A stretch of 8,260 nt of DNA. Source: Clostridiales bacterium. GTDB taxonomy: Bacteria > Bacillota > Clostridia > Oscillospirales > Oscillospiraceae. Positions 7,291 to 8,260 of the stretch are shown one piece after another. The notes under the pieces are model-generated. The model did not search any database. It worked only from the letters and a program-made list of their open reading frames with translations, and was not told the DNA's origin. Location of the stretch: positions 1-8,260 of the forward strand of contig DXYV01000044.1 of assembly GCA_019415645.1 (NCBI GenBank), written 5' to 3'. The position numbers and the translations under genes were made by a program. The first letter of the stretch is position 1. Each line of letters starts with the position of its first letter.

Positions 7291-7305
7291 TACTAATAAT
7301 TAGTA
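7291..7305. promoter_or_regulatory. Probable MarR operator (7-1-7 palindrome)
   Basis: TACTAAT-A-ATTAGTA is a perfect 15-bp palindrome starting ten bases beyond the marR -10 box, covering the expected transcription start. Length, AT-richness and position are typical of MarR-family operators, so binding would block the marR-ABC transcript. Confidence 0.7.
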
Positions 7306-7314
7306 GGCTTCGTA

Positions 7315-7343
7315 ATTCTACATGGTAGGATACAATCTGTCAA
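7315..7343 (-). promoter_or_regulatory. Promoter of the marR-ABC operon
   Basis: On the minus strand, a perfect TTGACA (7338-7343) and TAGAAT (7315-7320) are separated by 17 bases. The -35 lies inside one arm of the large inverted repeat at 7338-7370. The leader to ATG 7234 is about 75 bases. Confidence 0.85.
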
Positions 7344-7370
7344 GGGGTTTTTCCGGAAAACCCCTTGACA
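7338..7370. repeat. 33-bp inverted repeat between marR and lexA, TTGACA in both arms
   Basis: TGTCAAGGGGTTTT (7338-7351) is the exact reverse complement of 7357-7370, around the five-base centre TCCGG. Each strand ends its arm with TTGACA. The leftward copy is the marR -35. The rightward copy (7365-7370) has no -10 at 17 bases. No T-tract follows on either strand, so it does not look like a terminator. Confidence 0.85.
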
Positions 7371-7384
7371 GCGCCAAAAGATTT

Positions 7385-7398
7385 CGAACAACTGTTTG
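7385..7398. promoter_or_regulatory. SOS box (LexA operator)
   Basis: CGAACAACTGTTTG fits the Gram-positive GAAC-N4-GTTY core, with one half-site base departing from the symmetric CGAAC/GTTCG form. It overlaps the first three bases of the lexA -35 (7396-7401), so bound LexA would block its own promoter. Confidence 0.8.
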
Positions 7399-7424
7399 AC
7401 AAGCGGGGGCGCACATGGTAAAAT
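7396..7424 (+). promoter_or_regulatory. lexA promoter
   Basis: A perfect TTGACA (7396-7401) and TAAAAT (7419-7424) are separated by 17 bases, followed by a leader of about 45 bases to the lexA ATG. Confidence 0.88.
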
Positions 7425-7459
7425 GCAACTAGAACATGATTCAATTCAGCGCCAAATGA

Positions 7460-7479
7460 CATAGGAGGTCAGACCTATG
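7460..7479 (+). promoter_or_regulatory. lexA ribosome site inside a small inverted repeat
   Basis: AGGAGG (7463-7468) lies eight bases before ATG 7477. CATAGG (7460-7465) is the exact complement of CCTATG (7474-7479), so part of the Shine-Dalgarno and the start codon could pair in a 6-bp stem with an eight-base loop. Function is unknown. Confidence 0.45.
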
Positions 7480-8073
7480 AGCCAGCTTACGCCCAAGCAG
7501 CAGCAGATCTATGACTATATCCTGACCTTTGCCGACGAGCACGGCTATCCGCCCTCGGTGCGGGAGATCGCGGAGGCCGTGGATCTCAAGTCGCCCTCCA
7601 CCGTCCACTTCCATTTGAAGGGGCTGCGGGCGGCCGGGCTGATCTCGCAGGCGGAGGGAAAGACCCGGGCCATCACCATCAACAGCGGCCTGGTCCATGG
7701 CCGGAAGGACCAGGTGCCCGTGGTGGGCAATGTGGCGGCCGGCTCCCCCATTCTGGCGGAGGAGTGCATTGAGGACTACCTGACCTTCGATACCGAGGGA
7801 CGGACCGGCGAGCATTTCGCCCTGAAGGTGCGTGGCGAATCCATGCGCAACGCGGGCATCCTGCCCGGGGACCTGGTGGTGGTCCATCAGCAGCAGTCGG
7901 TGCGCAACGGCGACATCGTGGTGGCGCTGTTTGAGGATGAGGCCACCGTCAAGACCTACCGCAATAAGGACGGCCATGTCTGGCTGATGCCGGAAAATGA
8001 GGACTATGAGCCCATCGACGGCGAGGGCTGCGCCATTCTGGGCAAGGTCGTGGCCGTGGTGCGGCGGTATTAA
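7477..8073 (+). CDS. lexA: LexA SOS-response repressor
   Basis: A 198-residue repressor and self-cleaving protease that represses DNA-damage genes until RecA filaments trigger its autocleavage. The N-terminal winged helix-turn-helix is clear (LTPKQQQIYDYI, then YPPSVREIAEAVDLKSPSTVHFHL, about 24-47). The cleavage site is Ala88-Gly89 in NVAAGSPI. The catalytic dyad is Ser122 (RGESMRNAGI) and Lys159 (EATVKTYR), within an S24-type domain extending to about 195. Length and motif spacing are standard. ATG 7477 has a strong AGGAGG site. The gene is divergent from the marR-ABC operon across a 242-bp regulatory region and carries an SOS box over its own -35, so it is autoregulated. Two bases after the stop codon a long direct repeat begins. 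No intrinsic terminator is visible downstream. Confidence 0.98.
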   Translation: MSQLTPKQQQIYDYILTFADEHGYPPSVREIAEAVDLKSPSTVHFHLKGLRAAGLISQAEGKTRAITINSGLVHGRKDQVPVVGNVAAGSPILAEECIEDYLTFDTEGRTGEHFALKVRGESMRNAGILPGDLVVVHQQQSVRNGDIVVALFEDEATVKTYRNKDGHVWLMPENEDYEPIDGEGCAILGKVVAVVRRY

Positions 8074-8074
8074 A

Positions 8075-8205
8075 AAGAAGCGCTGAGCCGTAATGCGCAG
8101 CGCGGATGGACTGGAGCGAGGGCGAGCGCAGGGCCGCGTAGCGGACCGCAGACCAGCCCGAGTCGGAGGGAAGCCGCGCGTCGCGCATAGGCGAAGCGTG
8201 ACAGG
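8075..8205. repeat. First unit of a GC-rich 131-bp direct repeat
   Basis: The segment 8075-8129 recurs base for base at 8206-8260, giving a period of 131 bp. The unit begins two bases after the lexA stop. It contains short hairpin-forming stretches: GCGCTG (8080-8085) with a CAGCGC 12 bases on, CCGC-GTA-GCGG near 8134-8144, and GCGCG-T-CGCGC near 8176-8186. The period is not a multiple of three, and the plus frame meets stops quickly, so I see no gene. It may be an intergenic repeat family or a structured RNA. Confidence 0.8.
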
Positions 8206-8260
8206 AAGAAGCGCTGAGCCGTAATGCGCAGCGCGGATGGACTGGAGCGAGGGCGAGCGC
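8206..8260. repeat. Second unit of the 131-bp repeat, cut by the window edge
   Basis: All 55 visible bases are identical to 8075-8129. The window ends inside the unit, so the number of copies cannot be judged. Confidence 0.85.

Noticed and set aside
7338..7370. Bidirectional terminator reading of the 33-bp inverted repeat
   Set aside because: No U-tract follows on either strand, and it lies between divergent promoters where no transcript ends.
7431..7443. Second SOS box near GAACATGATTC
   Set aside because: The spacing between GAAC and the inverted half is wrong for GAAC-N4-GTTC and the second half lacks the G.
7949..8188. A 79-codon minus-strand frame across the end of lexA and the repeat
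   Set aside because: It overlaps lexA in antisense, is Arg/Pro/Ser-rich and depends on the repeat; no ribosome site or known motif. It could be called spuriously wherever the repeat occurs.

Overview
The window looks like chromosomal DNA from a GC-rich anaerobic Firmicute, most likely a clostridial gut lineage of the Oscillospiraceae/Flavonifractor type. This is inferred from four things: G/C-ending codons, strong AGGAGG-type ribosome sites, Gram-positive style promoters and SOS box, and an anaerobe-type superoxide reductase domain. No RNA gene, insertion sequence, prophage or CRISPR array is visible.

Layout. Five genes read leftward (minus strand) and one reads rightward. From the left edge: (1) recJ, a 5'-3' single-strand DNA exonuclease whose C-terminal end lies outside the window; (2) a 194-residue protein fusing an XRE/Cro helix-turn-helix to a complete desulforedoxin plus superoxide-reductase module; (3, 4) two overlapping ABC exporter half-transporter genes that form a TM287/288- or LmrCD-like heterodimer with one catalytic and one degenerate nucleotide-binding domain; (5) a MarR-family regulator overlapping the first ABC gene by ATGA; (6) divergently, lexA, the SOS repressor. 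After lexA comes a GC-rich intergenic repeat with a 131-bp period that runs off the right edge.

How it works together. marR and the two ABC genes form one translationally coupled operon. It has a strong promoter, a perfect 7-1-7 palindrome at the expected transcription start (probably the MarR operator) and a hairpin-plus-U-tract terminator just past the last gene. This is the classic layout of an auto-repressed drug or metabolite efflux operon. The HTH-superoxide reductase gene has its own promoter with a heptamer repeated at an 11-bp interval, and hairpins on both sides, so it is probably transcribed alone. recJ has a very good promoter with another 7-1-7 palindrome at its start site. lexA has a near-consensus promoter whose -35 overlaps an SOS box, as expected for autoregulation.

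The most interesting items are: the HTH-desulforedoxin-SOR fusion, which keeps every iron ligand but lacks the usual Glu-Lys pair beside the first His and so may be a redox- or superoxide-sensing repressor; the internally repeated WAWK linker of about 130 residues in one ABC subunit; the 33-bp inverted repeat carrying TTGACA at both ends between marR and lexA; and the 131-bp repeat after lexA.
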